Below are positions 45,672 through 57,600 of a stretch of 64,000 bases of DNA, piece by piece. How positions within the stretch are numbered: position 1 is the stretch's first letter; every line of letters starts with the position of its first letter. The position numbers were made by a program, and so were the translations under genes. The notes beneath the pieces were generated by a model. It made no database searches. It was not told the origin of the DNA and saw only the letters and a list, made by a program, of their open reading frames with translations. Source of the stretch: Acarospora socialis (lineage: Eukaryota > Ascomycota > Lecanoromycetes > Acarosporales > Acarosporaceae); the NCBI GenBank assembly GCA_025617375.2, contig JAMYGW020000002.1, forward strand, positions 124,001 to 188,000. The letters run 5' to 3'.

Positions 45672-46050
45672 GCTGTTCGACGGCGTATATGGTAGCAACA
45701 ACATGACGGGAAGGATAGCCTCAAAGAGCAGCCTGTACCAACTGCTTGGCATCATGATATCAAGTCGAATATGTGAAATTTCTTCCTTGATCGCAAGCTG
45801 TTGGACGGCGTAGACGCAAGCAACGCCCAGAGAGAAGGAAAGGGAGTATCAATAGAACAAATGGCCCCACGGCATGGCTTCAAGATACTGAGCCGAAGAG
45901 GGGACAAGGTTTCTTCTAGTCCAAGCTGTTGGACGGCGTAGATACAGGCAACAATCAGAGTAAACAGAAAGAGGGTCATATCCAACAAGCTTGTCCCAAC
46001 TGCTTGGCTTCATTATCTTAGCGCTTTGAGTGCCAACTCATAATCTATGT
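45672..46050. repeat. Degenerate 127-bp tandem repeat, three copies
   Basis: The word GCTGTT(C/G)GACGGCGTA begins at 45672, 45798 and 45925, spaced 126 and 127 bp. It is followed in each unit by AGCAAC/GGCAAC, an A/G-rich patch, CCAACTGCTTGGC-like and TCA(A/T)GAT-like words in the same order. Divergence between units is considerable. Confidence 0.78.
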
Positions 46051-46846
46051 GTCTTTTAATCGCGGAAGAAATAGAGCATCCAATCTTTGGCCCTATTCAC
46101 TACATAGATGACTTGCCAACAGTTCTTTGAGTGCTTCCAGAATAGAACCAACATTTCTTGGCAATGGGGCGGAGGTTATCAGCTACAAAGTTGGGGACAT
46201 AAGTCTGTATCTTTCCGCGACAGTATCTGAATGCGAGACAAGGCGCAGACTTATGTCCGCCAGCTTCATGGTTCATCCCAGAACTTCCAACTCCAAACTC
46301 CAACATGTCAACAACATAGCCAACTCGTGTATCACATATACAACCAACTGTGGCACATAAGGCTGATATCACATCAAGTTCAACATCGGTCATCGGAGCA
46401 ATACTTCTCTACGAGAATTGTACTACCGTTCTGACAATGAGAAATTGTCGCTATCAAATCTCATCCACAAAGCCTGACAGGGCCAACAGCGATGGAAAGC
46501 TCACGCCTCATCTACGTACAACATGCTCAGAACAGGCAACTCATTTTTTGAGCTTGCCACTTAACAATCCTTGATCTGCAACTGTATTTTCAACTGTGCC
46601 ACTCACAACTTCCTGCGGTCACACGATGTTACAATCTGATATCAGTTTTCTTCCTTAACGCGTAGACGTTCAAACTCCTGTGTTTCATCGAGTCTACTTC
46701 CATCAGCTATGAGGCTTTACCGTTCAGCTGCATCCTGACAATGACTTTGCCGCTCATGAGCATCATGAGAACGGGATGGACAGTTTCAGTGACCCTACCA
46801 TGCCGTTGGACATGTGTGGCACGACTTTCAACAAGACTTCAGCAGA

Positions 46847-46851
46847 TATAA
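46847..46851 (+). promoter_or_regulatory. Probable TATA element of the metallopeptidase gene
   Basis: TATAA 82 bp upstream of the chosen ATG at 46929. It lies downstream of an in-frame ATG at about 46776, which argues that the shorter start, with a clean signal peptide, is the real one. Confidence 0.45.
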
Positions 46852-46928
46852 GTATGCTAAAGTTGTTCGTTCATCTTCCTCTTCACTGTCAGGTTCCTTT
46901 TCACCAGATTCAGCGATCTAGAACAAGC

Positions 46929-48263
46929 ATGAAGATTGCAGCTCTTCTTCTACCCGAGCTCTTCGTATTGCTCTGTCAATCTGCAGCGGTTACCAACCCT
47001 CAACAACTACGCGACGGCAGCAAAACCAATGTCGATAGGAGGACCATCATACAGAGAGCTCCACCTGCTGGAAGTACATCCACCTCGTCTCTTGGTTCAA
47101 TTTCCGTCGAAGGGGGGGAGGGGAAAGAATCAGGGTATCTCAAGTTAATTCCAGGTGAAGTATCAGGTCCACCGGACAGACTATACGATTGGGATGAGTC
47201 TTGCGAAAGCACGCAGCGGAAGAAAATAACGGATGCTTACAACATGGCCGTTAAGCTCGCCAAAGACTCTGAGGCGAAGCTTCGCACACTGGCAGATGGA
47301 TTGCCAAAGAAGCCGCCTACCAGTAACTCAAATACTGAGAATCAGAACTGGATTGCCGAACATGATCCTGCGTAAGTTATGACGTATTCCGATACTTCTA
47401 TCAAACAGTCTAACACTGAGACATGATCATGCAGTTATACCCAGATGTTCTACGCTCTCGATAACCATATCGAAGATGTCCGAAAAGTCTACCAAAGTAT
47501 GATTTCCGGAATGGAATCCTCGCGGACTGATCCCAGTTCTAAACGAAGGGGTACTTTTCTTCGATTCGTTTGCAATCCGGGCGTCGAATATAAGAGCGGC
47601 AAGAATATTTGCGAGTTAGTACTCACTAAGAGCTTTGTTTCTGCGTCGGTCTGACGTATAGCAGGGGTGGCACCCACGCGGTGACCACGAATATAAAAAA
47701 CAAAGATATCCTTGAAGATAGATATGCGTTCGCCGACTCTGCTAGCATCATCTTCTGCTCGCCGTTTTTCGACGATGCTCAGTTTCCGTCGACTCAAGTC
47801 CTCGAGGTGGAAGTGGACAAGCATTGCAACTTAGGCAAAGTTGACAGCCGAGGTAAGCAATACAACTGCGATTGCTATGTGGATGACCTTCAGATTGTGC
47901 TGGTTGATGGAATGCTGATGGAGCCTTGTAGATCGCATAATGATTCATGAGTGGGCCCATCTCGAATGGACTGCAGACCTCCAGGGAAGGATTGAAAATT
48001 ATGGGTATGAACTGGCCGCCAAAACAGCTGGATCAGGGACGACCTCAGCCACGGGAAAGGGCCGGAAAGCTGACTGGGCAAGCGCGAAGGAGAACGCAGA
48101 CAATTTTGCTTGGTATGCAATATATCACCGCTGGAACGAGTTGTGTCCACATATGACAGCCGGCAACAGTTGTGGCGACGTATGGCCGCAAGGGGGAACC
48201 TCAAAGGACCCGAAGAGCCTAAACTTTTGGAAACCACCAAAGCCTAATCCTATCCAGTTTTAG
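46929..48263 (+). CDS. Secreted Asp-zincin metallopeptidase (M35-like)
   Basis: Four exons, 46929-47371, 47435-47614, 47662-47852 and 47932-48263, give 381 residues. The N terminus MKIAALLLPELFVLLCQSAA is a signal peptide, followed by a Ser/Gly-rich pro-like region. The catalytic part has YDWDESCESTQRKKITDAYN, then FCSPFFDD, then RIMIHEWAHLEWTADLQGR, where HEWAH is the HExxH zinc site. NADNFAWYAIYHRW follows, as in deuterolysins and peptidyl-Lys metallopeptidases; a downstream Asp (in TADLQG or NADNF) would be the third ligand. Such enzymes are secreted and cut host or substrate proteins. The last intron (47853-47931) brings DSRD onto RIMIHEW. The gene is divergent from the Cys-rich protein. 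Activity is predicted, not shown; the LEWTADLQG spacing is somewhat unlike classical M35. Confidence 0.85.
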
Positions 48264-48521
48264 TGATATAGGTTTTGCAGGCTGGTATCAGTTTGAACAG
48301 GAGGACAAAGTGAAATACGGGCGAGTGGAATAGAGCGATGCGGATTGTTATGACAAGGGGCACGGCCTGTGATGTTTCCAGAAGCAACTGAACAAAATGA
48401 AATAGTGTCGTGTAATCAGGGCCCTCATCTCTTGTGGCTGAAAACAGATTGATGAACCTAGGCGCATGGTCCGAAAACAGCGAATATCAACCTGAGCACT
48501 ACTCGTATACCGTTCTCAATA
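48264..48521. terminator. Convergent 3' region
   Basis: 258 bp between the stops of the metallopeptidase (plus) and the F-box gene (minus). Holds both 3' ends; nothing else seen. Confidence 0.4.
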
Positions 48522-49745
48522 TCAATCGTATCCATGGAATATTTTACAAGGTCTCGAAGGCTCTTCCTCCAGAAGTAGCAAGACCTGCAACCCCACCGCG
48601 TTCCTGATTCTACCTTTCGAGTCTTCATCTAGGGTAGGGACACCTCGCCAGCGGCCCACTCCTCTAACCTCCAGTCTCCGCAAGCGAGTCCACTTTCCTG
48701 CGACGAGAACAGGGAGAAAGAGTCGCCTAAACCTCTCATCCATTGGGCGAATGGTCCGAGATCTTAAAATTTCCACCAGTCTCGATTGATTGCCGAACAG
48801 GGGGGCCCGAGACTGTTCGAAGACGAACACCTCGAGTGTGGGTTTCACGGAACACAGGAAAGACGCCCACTCGCTATACACGGCTTCGTCGGCTTCCGGT
48901 GACCATAATCCCATCATCTGACTCCACTCTTGGCCAGCTTTCCGCAGCAGTAGATATTTCAGCGACGTACAACGTCCCTCGAGCGGCTTCAGTAAATTTC
49001 GCATTGGCCCAGGAAACACGAAAGCACGACTGCCATCTGGGTTGATGGTCTCGACACGATCCAGCAGGCGCTCGGCATCATCGAACCTCATCGGTGATCC
49101 ATCAAGATACTTGCCTTCGTCCTGAAGGTTGTCCAGTGCCAGATGCTCGAGCTTAGATGGGTCGATCGAGTAGAGGATCGATGTAGCTAGCCCATAGTTC
49201 ATCCAACCAAGGAGTCGGACTCTCACAGCAGAGGAAAACAATCTTGGAGGGTTTTGCCGCACGTACCGTTCAGCGTAGTTATAATGTAGCGAGGCTAAGT
49301 CCAGGTCTTGTACGTTGATCAGAGAACTAAAGACATCCCATATGGTGAATTCGATGTCTTCCAGTCTACTTCGATCGTTGAAGGAGCCAGTCCAGACCAA
49401 TGTCCACGCGAACGAACGGACAAGTGCCCCATACTCCGGATGCGCTGTCAGCGTACGGAGAAATGCGAACTGCCGTAGTCTGGCATCGTCTGGCACGTAG
49501 TCGCCATCCGCATCTGCCCATAGTTCCCGTACAACTTCATCTTCGAGCTGGACCAGGCGGCCGCGGTTGTGGGTGCTCAGATCGACATTTCTGTACAGCA
49601 GAGGGAGACACGTGTTCTGTATGGACTTTGAAGTGAGGCTGAGGTTGTAGAGAGCCCCCTTGTGGGCGGCACATATGTCCAGAATCTCGAAGAAGATATC
49701 CTGGGGGAGAGCATCAAGGCGGAAAGGATTCGACGTAGTTGGCAT
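48522..49745 (-). CDS. F-box protein
   Basis: Single-exon protein of 407 residues. Residues about 8-50 (FRLDALPQDIFFEILDICAA and LYNLSLTSKSIQNTCLPLLY) form an F-box, the Skp1-binding helix set of SCF ubiquitin ligases. The rest has leucine-spaced segments (LEDIEFTIWDVFSSLINVQD, LEHLALDNLQ, SLKYLLLRKAG), compatible with degenerate leucine-rich repeats that would bind a substrate. This layout is one of the largest lineage-specific families in filamentous fungi, and substrates are rarely known. The ATG at 49745 puts the F-box at the very N terminus, as usual. No intron was needed to keep the frame open. Confidence 0.85.
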   Translation of the reverse strand: MPTTSNPFRLDALPQDIFFEILDICAAHKGALYNLSLTSKSIQNTCLPLLYRNVDLSTHNRGRLVQLEDEVVRELWADADGDYVPDDARLRQFAFLRTLTAHPEYGALVRSFAWTLVWTGSFNDRSRLEDIEFTIWDVFSSLINVQDLDLASLHYNYAERYVRQNPPRLFSSAVRVRLLGWMNYGLATSILYSIDPSKLEHLALDNLQDEGKYLDGSPMRFDDAERLLDRVETINPDGSRAFVFPGPMRNLLKPLEGRCTSLKYLLLRKAGQEWSQMMGLWSPEADEAVYSEWASFLCSVKPTLEVFVFEQSRAPLFGNQSRLVEILRSRTIRPMDERFRRLFLPVLVAGKWTRLRRLEVRGVGRWRGVPTLDEDSKGRIRNAVGLQVLLLLEEEPSRPCKIFHGYD

Positions 49746-51949
49746 GTCTTTAGAATGAATGACAATCCAAGATGCTGGTGAAGCTCGGAGAACCGAGAGT
49801 CTTATTGAACATGAACCAACAGGAGATGAAATGCAAAGAGCACTTTCATCTATACTCGCAACTGATCGACCACAGCTCTACCAAACAGTCCATAGCTTAG
49901 CACTGCTTCCTAGGCAGTATAAGCACATATTTTGTAGAAAACGTGTGTATAATGACTTTATCTGTACTTCAGTACTTCATGGAGGTTTTATGGTTGGTGT
50001 GGTTACCAATTCTAACACCACTCCCCTCCCTTACAAAAACACTCCTCCGAGAAATAATGGACAAGAGAAGGCCTGTGATACACGTAGATCCCAGGACTGC
50101 CTAGAGCATATTCATAGACCTTTGATTTACTGAGGCTCCTAATACAAGTAAACTACAGAAATACAACATAGACCCTAGGATTACTAGTTGTAGACTACCC
50201 TAATCAGGGAGTAGTTCCAAGCTTTTGTGCCTAAAGTCATACCTAAATCTTCGCCTAAACAAGCACATGAACCCGCACCTACAGTACAGTATCGGTCGGT
50301 AAGTGTTTATCCATTTTACCCTACCCAGGAGGGATAAACACTTACCGCCTAGTACTGTAAGTTTGTTCTCAGCTCGTGCCTAGAACTATGTCTATGCTGG
50401 CGTATGAGATGGTGTCTAAGTCCAAGGGTATGCTCAGATGTGACTGTAGCTCAAACCACGACAGGCATACATTATGTGAGTAATCGAGGCAATTTGGGCT
50501 CATTTCAAGGTTGAGTTTAGGGGTGGACTTCAGCATAAAAGCTTGGGACTTAACCTTGGAAATATCCACGCCTGAACTCTCGCCTGCCTTAATCTGACCC
50601 CTGAACCCGCGTCTAAACCCAACAACTAACCGAAAACTCAACCCACGAGCCATCTCAGCCTTCAAATGAGTGAAAGGAGGGCAGGGAGGGCGAGGGAGGG
50701 CAGGGTCGAAAGTGATGGTGTGAAGGGAGACATTGGTGAGGTGTAGAATAGTAGAGGACAAGGCCCTCGAGGGTAGACACATGTTTTGAAGCAGTCACGG
50801 AGGTGTTTTGATGTTCTCCACATCGAGTCTTAGCATCACATATAGTCCTAGACATAGACTAATCCTAACACTGTTGTCTGACTCTAAATTCGAAGAACAT
50901 TGTGTGGAAACAGGTTGTAGAAAGACATAAGATTCCTGACTTGAGAGGGGTGTTTATGACTGGTCGATTAGAGTTCGATGTGTGGTTTCGTGGGGGTTGG
51001 TGTGTAGATCACAGGCCTCGGCCAAGCTACTATGTACACACATCAAACAGCATGTCTATCTTAAGAAATGTTAGATCTGACGGATGGCTTTTCTGGATCA
51101 CAAAAGTAGTGGTTCCTTATCTGTTGGCAGACTCCCTTGTGACGCGATCATCAGAAAAAGAGAAGCTACCATACTTTGAAGTTGTCGTATGCACTCAATA
51201 TAGCGCAGAGGACCCCGAGCAGTTCCGTCGAAGTTGGAGTCGGTCTAATGCTTTCCCGCCATGAACCGTGGTAACTTCCGCTTCTGCTGGGACATCGACT
51301 ACCCCACTGTCTGTCGAGTCTATGCCACTCATAACCACGCGCTTGACACGGCCCGACTTTGGACTCGGACTACCTTAGTCTGGCACCATCCCAGGGTTCA
51401 GAGCTTGGTCTCCGCCTCCCTCGCCTGTTGGCCCGGGTCAATTCCCCACCAAAGGAAACTTTGCTGGTCCGTGTTCTTACGGAGTACGTTGTACTTCCAA
51501 GTGTTAACGAACCCTCGGGTGCACGAAAGTGGCCCTGTCATGGAGCTAGCACTGCGCCTTTACCCTAGTCGTACCTAGAAACGAGTCATAAATTTGACTG
51601 GCAAAGGCCGCCACGATGTGCTCCGCTGCAATTCAGGCCTTACTGCCCTTGTCGGACAGCATCCCGCTCCACGTTCTTTGTCATTATGATTGCAGCTTCC
51701 CCATGCGACCAATCTCAATAGCAAGACCAATCATGAGCTCCCATTTACTGGAATCGCTCCTCGATGCTTGCTCGAAGCAACTGGAAGCTTTGGAAAGCTA
51801 CGCCTGGTACAAGGATGGTGTGATGCAACCCGATCGCATCTTGAAGTCCCCACACCCTAGTGTGTTCCGGCCCTAGAGGGGACCTTTCATCCAGCAGACT
51901 GGAACTCTCTCACTCAATCTTGCTTCTCACCGTGGAGGATTGATACTGC
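49746..51949. other. Intergenic stretch with a palindromic element
   Basis: 2.2 kb with no supported gene; frames at 49759-50133, 50369-50782 and 50902-51578 are domain-free. It includes a long inverted repeat at 50280-50359 and low-complexity CCTAAA/GGGAGG patches around 50.2-50.7 kb. The last part is the P450 promoter. Confidence 0.55.
50280..50359. repeat. 80-bp interrupted palindrome
   Basis: A perfect 16-bp inner stem, CGGTAAGTGTTTATCC (50297-50312) with its inverse at 50332-50347, is flanked by an outer 8-bp stem TACAGTAC (50280-50287) with GTACTGTA (50352-50359). The loop is 19 nt. It could be a MITE-like remnant; no target-site duplication was confirmed. Confidence 0.75.
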
Positions 51950-54085
51950 ATGCCATACTCCTTCGATATGTCTAGGATGGAGCTTCTGAAGCCTTTCAAT
52001 CAGATCAGACTATCCTCAAGCGACATCCCACTGTTCGCGATATGTGTGCTCATGGTATACACCGTCTACGGTGCCATCTACCGTCTTTTCCTGAGCCCTC
52101 TCGCGAAGGTTCCAGGACCAAGATTAGCTGCCTTGACAGACTTCTACGAGTGGTATTATGATACCATCAAACGAGGACGATATACCTGGAAGATCGCTGA
52201 GTTGCACAAGCAATACGGTATCCGAGCAGACCTCCCCGTTAACCCTTTGATACACTACGAGACCTTGGCTGATAGCGATCTCCGTGCAGGCCCTATCGTT
52301 CGGATCAACCCATGGGCCGTTCACATCCATGACCCAGATTTCATCGATGAAGTCTACCCAGGGGCAGGTAGGAAGGTCGATAAACCCTCACGATATGCCA
52401 ACATGTTCGGCATCAGTGTAGCTGCCTTCGCGACGGATTTGCATGAGAAGCACCGTGTTCGACGAGGATTGCTCAACTCGTTCTTCTCCAAGCGGTCCAT
52501 CGCCAAGTTAGAGCCCGTCATACAGTCTGTCGTGGACAAGCTCTGCGATCGACTCGAAGGCTTTCGGAAGAGTGGAGAGCCACTCAATCTGCGGAACGCA
52601 TACATGGCGCTCGGGACAGATGTCATCAACCAATACTGCTTCTCTGCTTCCGAATATTATCTGGATGAGCCGGATTTCCATCCGACATTGTGTGTAGCAT
52701 CTCTGCTTCCTTTCATGTCCGCATCGAATGACGGTGGCCTTGCGATCTAGGTACCAGGCCTTGATTGAGGCTTCGGAGGGTACAGCCAGTAAGGCGATTG
52801 CTCTTTACCCGGATAAGCTCATCAGTTGTTTACACGGACAGATTTCCACTTGTTTCCATGGCTGTTTCCAATCCTTAATTCTTTTCCGGTATACACCCCA
52901 ATACCCACACAAGGAACGATGGGATATTGACGCCGGAGAAGCACTGGTTCATGAAAGTCACCAATCCGAAGGCATACAATATCATTGAAATGCTGAACGT
53001 AAGTCTATACGTTTCTGATAATTCAGCTATGCAACTCCAACATATCTACGCGGGAAGTTGCTTCGCGCTTCGGATACGCTTCACCTGCTCGTTGGGATAG
53101 AACTGCACAAAGAATCTCGTTTTAGTTTCTAGGCTGCCTCTCAGTCCCGAGTCTCCCAGTTCGCAGTTAACAAACCTCTATAGATACGCGAAGCGCAGAT
53201 CCGAGACCTAATGGCTGAAGGAGAAGAAGCTCGGAACAAAGCGGAGTGAGCAAGCCTTATCAGCCACCTAGCACGGCAGAAAACCCCCACCGAGTGACTG
53301 ACTCTCTCCGGCCCAGACACACCACAATCTTTCATTACCTGCTCGACGAGGAAGTGCCCCCGCAGGAACGCACCCTCTTCAGACTCGGGCAAGAAGCCAT
53401 CAGCTTGATCGGAGCGGGCGGCATCACGACGCAGCATACGCTGCAGACACTAACGTACCACATCCTCGCCAACCCGCCGGTGCTCGCCAAGCTCATGGGC
53501 GAACTCAAACGAGCGATGCCGGACCCCAACGTCTCCGCCCCGCTCCAGCAGCTCGAACACCTCCCTTACCTCTCCGCCGTCATCTCCGAAGGGCTGCGTG
53601 TGGGCTACGGCATCTCGCACCGCATGGAACGCTCCTTCCCCGACCGCGCCCTCAAGTACGGCGACCACGTCATCCCGCCCAACACTTCCGTCTCCATGAC
53701 CACCATGCTCATCCACGACGACCCGACCATCTTCCCCGAGCCACGCAAATTCATCCCTGAGCGCTGGCTCGACTCAGCGAAACAAGACTCTCTCCCCACT
53801 CCCGACAACAACGACCGCGAGAAGCCTCTACAACAACAATCCAATGCTCAGCGACTAAATAAATACTTGCTCTCCTTCAGCCGCGGCTCGCGCGCCTGCG
53901 TCGGCCTCAACCTCGCCCAGGCCGAATTGCACTTGGCGCTCGCGAACATTTTCCGCAAGTTCGACTTGGAGCTGTTCGAGGTGGTCCGGGAGAGGGATGT
54001 TGATGTGAAGCATGATTTCTTCAATCCCGCCCCGGCGAAGGAGTCGGTGGGGTTGAGGGTTAGGGTTGTGGGGCGGGTGGCGTGA
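51950..54085 (+). CDS. Cytochrome P450 monooxygenase
   Basis: Seven exons, 51950-52217, 52290-52689, 52751-52788, 52842-52888, 52939-52998, 53184-53245 and 53317-54085, give 547 residues. An N-terminal hydrophobic anchor (IPLFAICVLMVYTVYGAIYR) and the KVPGPRLAALTDFYEWYY hinge indicate an ER-bound microsomal enzyme. Later motifs are the I-helix GAGGITTQ, the ExxR in VISEGLRVG, FIPERW, and the haem-ligand loop FSRGSRACVGLNLA with Cys at about residue 486. The small exons 3-5 are recovered from family sequence: YQALIEASEGTAS, then NFHLFPWLFPILNSFP, then KHWFMKVTNPKAYNIIEML. It resembles benzoate-hydroxylase/trichodiene-oxygenase-like fungal P450s; the substrate is unknown and no cluster partners are visible. 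The I-helix has Ile where an acidic residue is common. Intron 1 is stop-free and 72 nt. Confidence 0.92.
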
Positions 54086-54613
54086 GGAGTTGGGGGCGCG
54101 GGGAAACGACGTCGAGGCGAGGGGGGAGATGGTGGGGTGGAGGACGATGGCTGGAGCGAGAGAGAGAGCGAGAGAGAGTAAGGGTCTCGTAGGTCAAGGT
54201 CAGATACTAGGGGCTAGCTTTGGGCTGTCAGTAGGTGAATGGTAAATAGCTTGCGTTGCAGCAAAGTCGTTCTTGCTCTGTTCCAAGACAACGCGCATCT
54301 CGCCGGTCCAGCTTGAGAGTAAATACCAGGTAACGAGGCCGAGGAGAGGAAGGGAGATCTACGAACTCATTGACTTGATAAATTCATTGACATTTCCATT
54401 CCAGTCCAATTTACATCGACCACCAAACCTAACCACTCGCACCCTTCTCAGCCCCCTTCCCACAACGACCCTCTGAACCCTAAACGCTCTCCATCACTGC
54501 CCAGACTCAAACCAAGGCAAGCCAGCAGCAGGAATCACCAACTGAAGCCAACACAAGCCAAGGCCATCCAACTCACCACCGCCCGACACCTCCATCGGTT
54601 TTACTCGCACTCA
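54086..54613. terminator. Convergent 3' region of P450 and JmjC genes
   Basis: 528 bp between two facing stop codons. It has a purine-rich GAGAGA patch near 54160 and CCAC/CAAC-rich sequence near the JmjC stop. No gene seen. Confidence 0.45.
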
Positions 54614-57600
54614 TCAGTAGACTGACGATACGCACACATCTTCCCTTCGCCCTTCACTTTCCACCCTCCCCTCCTTCCCCACAATCCGGACTTTCTTCCC
54701 CTTCTTCCCTATTCTCGACATTATCGATTCTCCCATCCCCATCCCCACCTCCACCTCCGCCCTCTCATACCGATAACGATCTCCGTGTCCATTCACCACT
54801 CCGTTTCCCGCCCGAGCCTTATCCGCACTCACGACGACCGCCACCTCCACCCCGTTCGTCTTCCCATTCGTCTGTCTACCCGTCCCCGTCCTCGACCTAG
54901 TTTTCCTCCCTAGACCGTTCTTGTCCGTCCCAGCACCCGCAACTGTCTTCCTGACGACGACGGAAGGCGCTGTTCTGGCTGTTGTCGGTGTTTTTGGCTT
55001 GTGCTGCGAGGTTGGAGCGAGTATGGATATGGAAGCGGGTGCGGGTGCGGGTATGGGGCCAGGGGTGGGTTCGGAGAGGATGGAGTCGAATTCGGCGGCG
55101 GCCCAGGAGCGGGCGAGGTGCTGTGGGTCGGGGACTTGGTCTTCGGGTTCGGGGTTGGGGCGGGAGTGTCGATGACGAGGTTGAGGTTTAGGTTGAGAGT
55201 CTGGGGGTTGGCCGGCGGCGAGAAGGGAGAGGTCGTTTGTAGGAGAGTTCTGGTGGGTTGGGTGAGAGGTGCGTGGGTGGACTTTGACTTTAAGGGTTGG
55301 TTGAGGGTGGGAGGAAGGTTTGGATGGGTGCTTGGTAGTTGTTGGTGATGGGGCTGTGGGTTTGTGCATCGGTTCGTAGTTGTCGTTGACGAGCTCGAAG
55401 TCACGGGAGGACGAGCGTGATCGTGATCGTGTTTGTAGCTGTGGCTGTGAATGCTCAAAATCCACTGTGTCGGGGCTGAGGAAGAGTGTGGCGGATTTCC
55501 GTCGGTGTGATGCTCGGCGCTTTGGTTCCTTGAGTGGTAGTTCGGCTGGCATTTCGACGTCTTCGTCCTGATGTCTGCGAGCGAGATAGGCGGGCAGCTT
55601 CCTTGATCGCCGCGTATTGTTCCTGGAGCGGGCAGTGGATCCGTCTGAAGCCTTGTCGCTACCGCCTTCAGACTCATCCGAGAATTCTTCATATCTTCTG
55701 ACGGACTTCCTCGACATCATGAGCCCAGCGGTTGACGGTACACCAGAAGAACGCCTGTCCCGAGGCTTCCTCGTAGAAAAGTCTTCATCCGGCTCGATTC
55801 GAACGCGTCTCTTATGAGACAGTAAAGCCTGCTGAATGGAAATAGGATTTTGTATTACTGGTTGAGGTACATCCGATCTGACAATAACTGTATCATCCGG
55901 CTTGTCGTCTGCACCGTCGCCGCTCCCACCAAGAGAATTGCGATCAGCCCGAAGGGTCTTTACATTGATCTCTGCAAGCTTGGTTCTGCCAACTGGTAGT
56001 TTCATGACCAAGCTTTGGCCGGTTAAAGCGGCTTGTGCGGCGATGTAGCGGTTGTTCTTCTTCGCTTCCGCAAGTGTCTTTTGCAGCTGAGCTTGCTGGA
56101 ATTGACGGTTTGCATCAGTTTGTGACGTCGGACTCAGGTCGCTTCGGACTATGGTGTGCTCGGAGTGTCGCTTGCGCTTATGGCCTGTCTGCACTGTAAG
56201 TATCTCCCCAGTATCTGGTTGAGGTCTCATCCTCGGGTACTCCGATCGTTCAGCATGATGGGACGAGCCGACTTCCGGCGGTGGAAATGTAGGGTCCGGA
56301 TATTGATAACCATTGTCATGTGCGTCAGAGTCAAGCGTTGGTCTGACCATAATCGCAGCCGGTGCAATGAAGCGTGAAGGGGGTTCGTTGTTATGGTCGA
56401 CGTAGCCGTTCATGCCAGAGTTTAACGGAGACTGAGGCGGCAACTCGAGAGGCATTGTCAGGCATCGGTCGTTCTGCTGACGAGGTGGACTTCCATCGAG
56501 CATTGCCGCAATGGATGGGAGAGGCCCACGAATACCTCCAATTCTTGCAGTCACTGTTTCTCGATCATTTTCAACAACATCTTCAGTTGGATTTAGGTGG
56601 TCGTAACTTATGCCGTTACTCGACCCCTCCGAGTAGTTGAAACGACGTGGTTCAATGCCTTGACTTAGCAGAGGATCTATGGGAATACCGTCGTTCTGGG
56701 AGTAGTCCAATTCGACACCATCCTGGCTTCTGCTGTTTGCAGAATGCTCTTCGTCAATGTAGTTATCGTCAAGCGCAGGATCTTTAGATTTGGCTTTTTC
56801 TGCTTCGTCTTGCCGCCTCCTCAAACGCCTGGTTTCATGAGGATGGTCATCGCCAGCTTTCTTCACCCAGCTAATGTTGGAGTGACTAAAGTCTACCAAG
56901 CTCTCTACGCTGCGCGGATCCGCGATTTTCTTCGTGTCGTGACCGAGAATGGTACCGTTGGGCTCAAACGGTTTCATCTCTGGGTCTTTCCGGCAAGCCG
57001 CACAGGAACAGATCTTTCGACATCGGGGACATTTCCAGTCAGGGTCTTCCATAATCGAGAGGGGCATCATATCAAATGCTCGAAAGAGACTGCCGTAGCA
57101 ATATGATAACCCACACTCGCAAAAGGCGAGCTTCCACTTTGGCTCTCGCTGCTTGCATATGTGACAATTGAAGTTTTCCTTTAGCCACTTTTCCGAACGC
57201 CGCTTCTTCCGACGCTTCTTTAGACTCCCGTCGTCGTTCACTTCTATCTCTTCTTCCTCGTTTACCTCACCTTCGCAAGGATTCGGTTTAGTAGGGTCGT
57301 GCCAAGGGCGACTCTTGAGTTGTTCCTGGCAGACCTGTGCCAACGTCTTCTTCTCCAGTTTCTTTCGTTCGACTTGAAGAGATTGCGGGGAGCTCTCCGT
57401 GACCACACCTTCAAAACCAATGACCTGGTGTCTCCAAAGCTCATGCTTCTTAATAAGATCTGCCCACGGGAACTGTTCGACCCATTTATACTTGGAAAGG
57501 CATCGACAGCTTCGTCCCATGGCATAGCACTCCATGCAGATATCGTAGGTGTCTTCCTCTCCATTCTCGAGGGGTACAACGCAAGAAGTACAAGTGAGGA

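Larger units (their letters stand above)
45409..46928. other. Divergent intergenic region with tandem repeats
   Basis: 1.5 kb between two start regions pointing apart. It contains the promoters of the Cys-rich protein and the metallopeptidase and a degenerate 127-bp repeat. No gene is seen inside. Confidence 0.6.

Noticed and set aside
50369-50782. 137-codon minus-strand frame
   Set aside because: It begins in low-complexity sequence next to a palindrome and has no recognisable features.
54910-55692. 260-codon minus-strand frame of His/Pro/Ser/Thr
   Set aside because: It is an alternative frame of the low-complexity JmjC tail.
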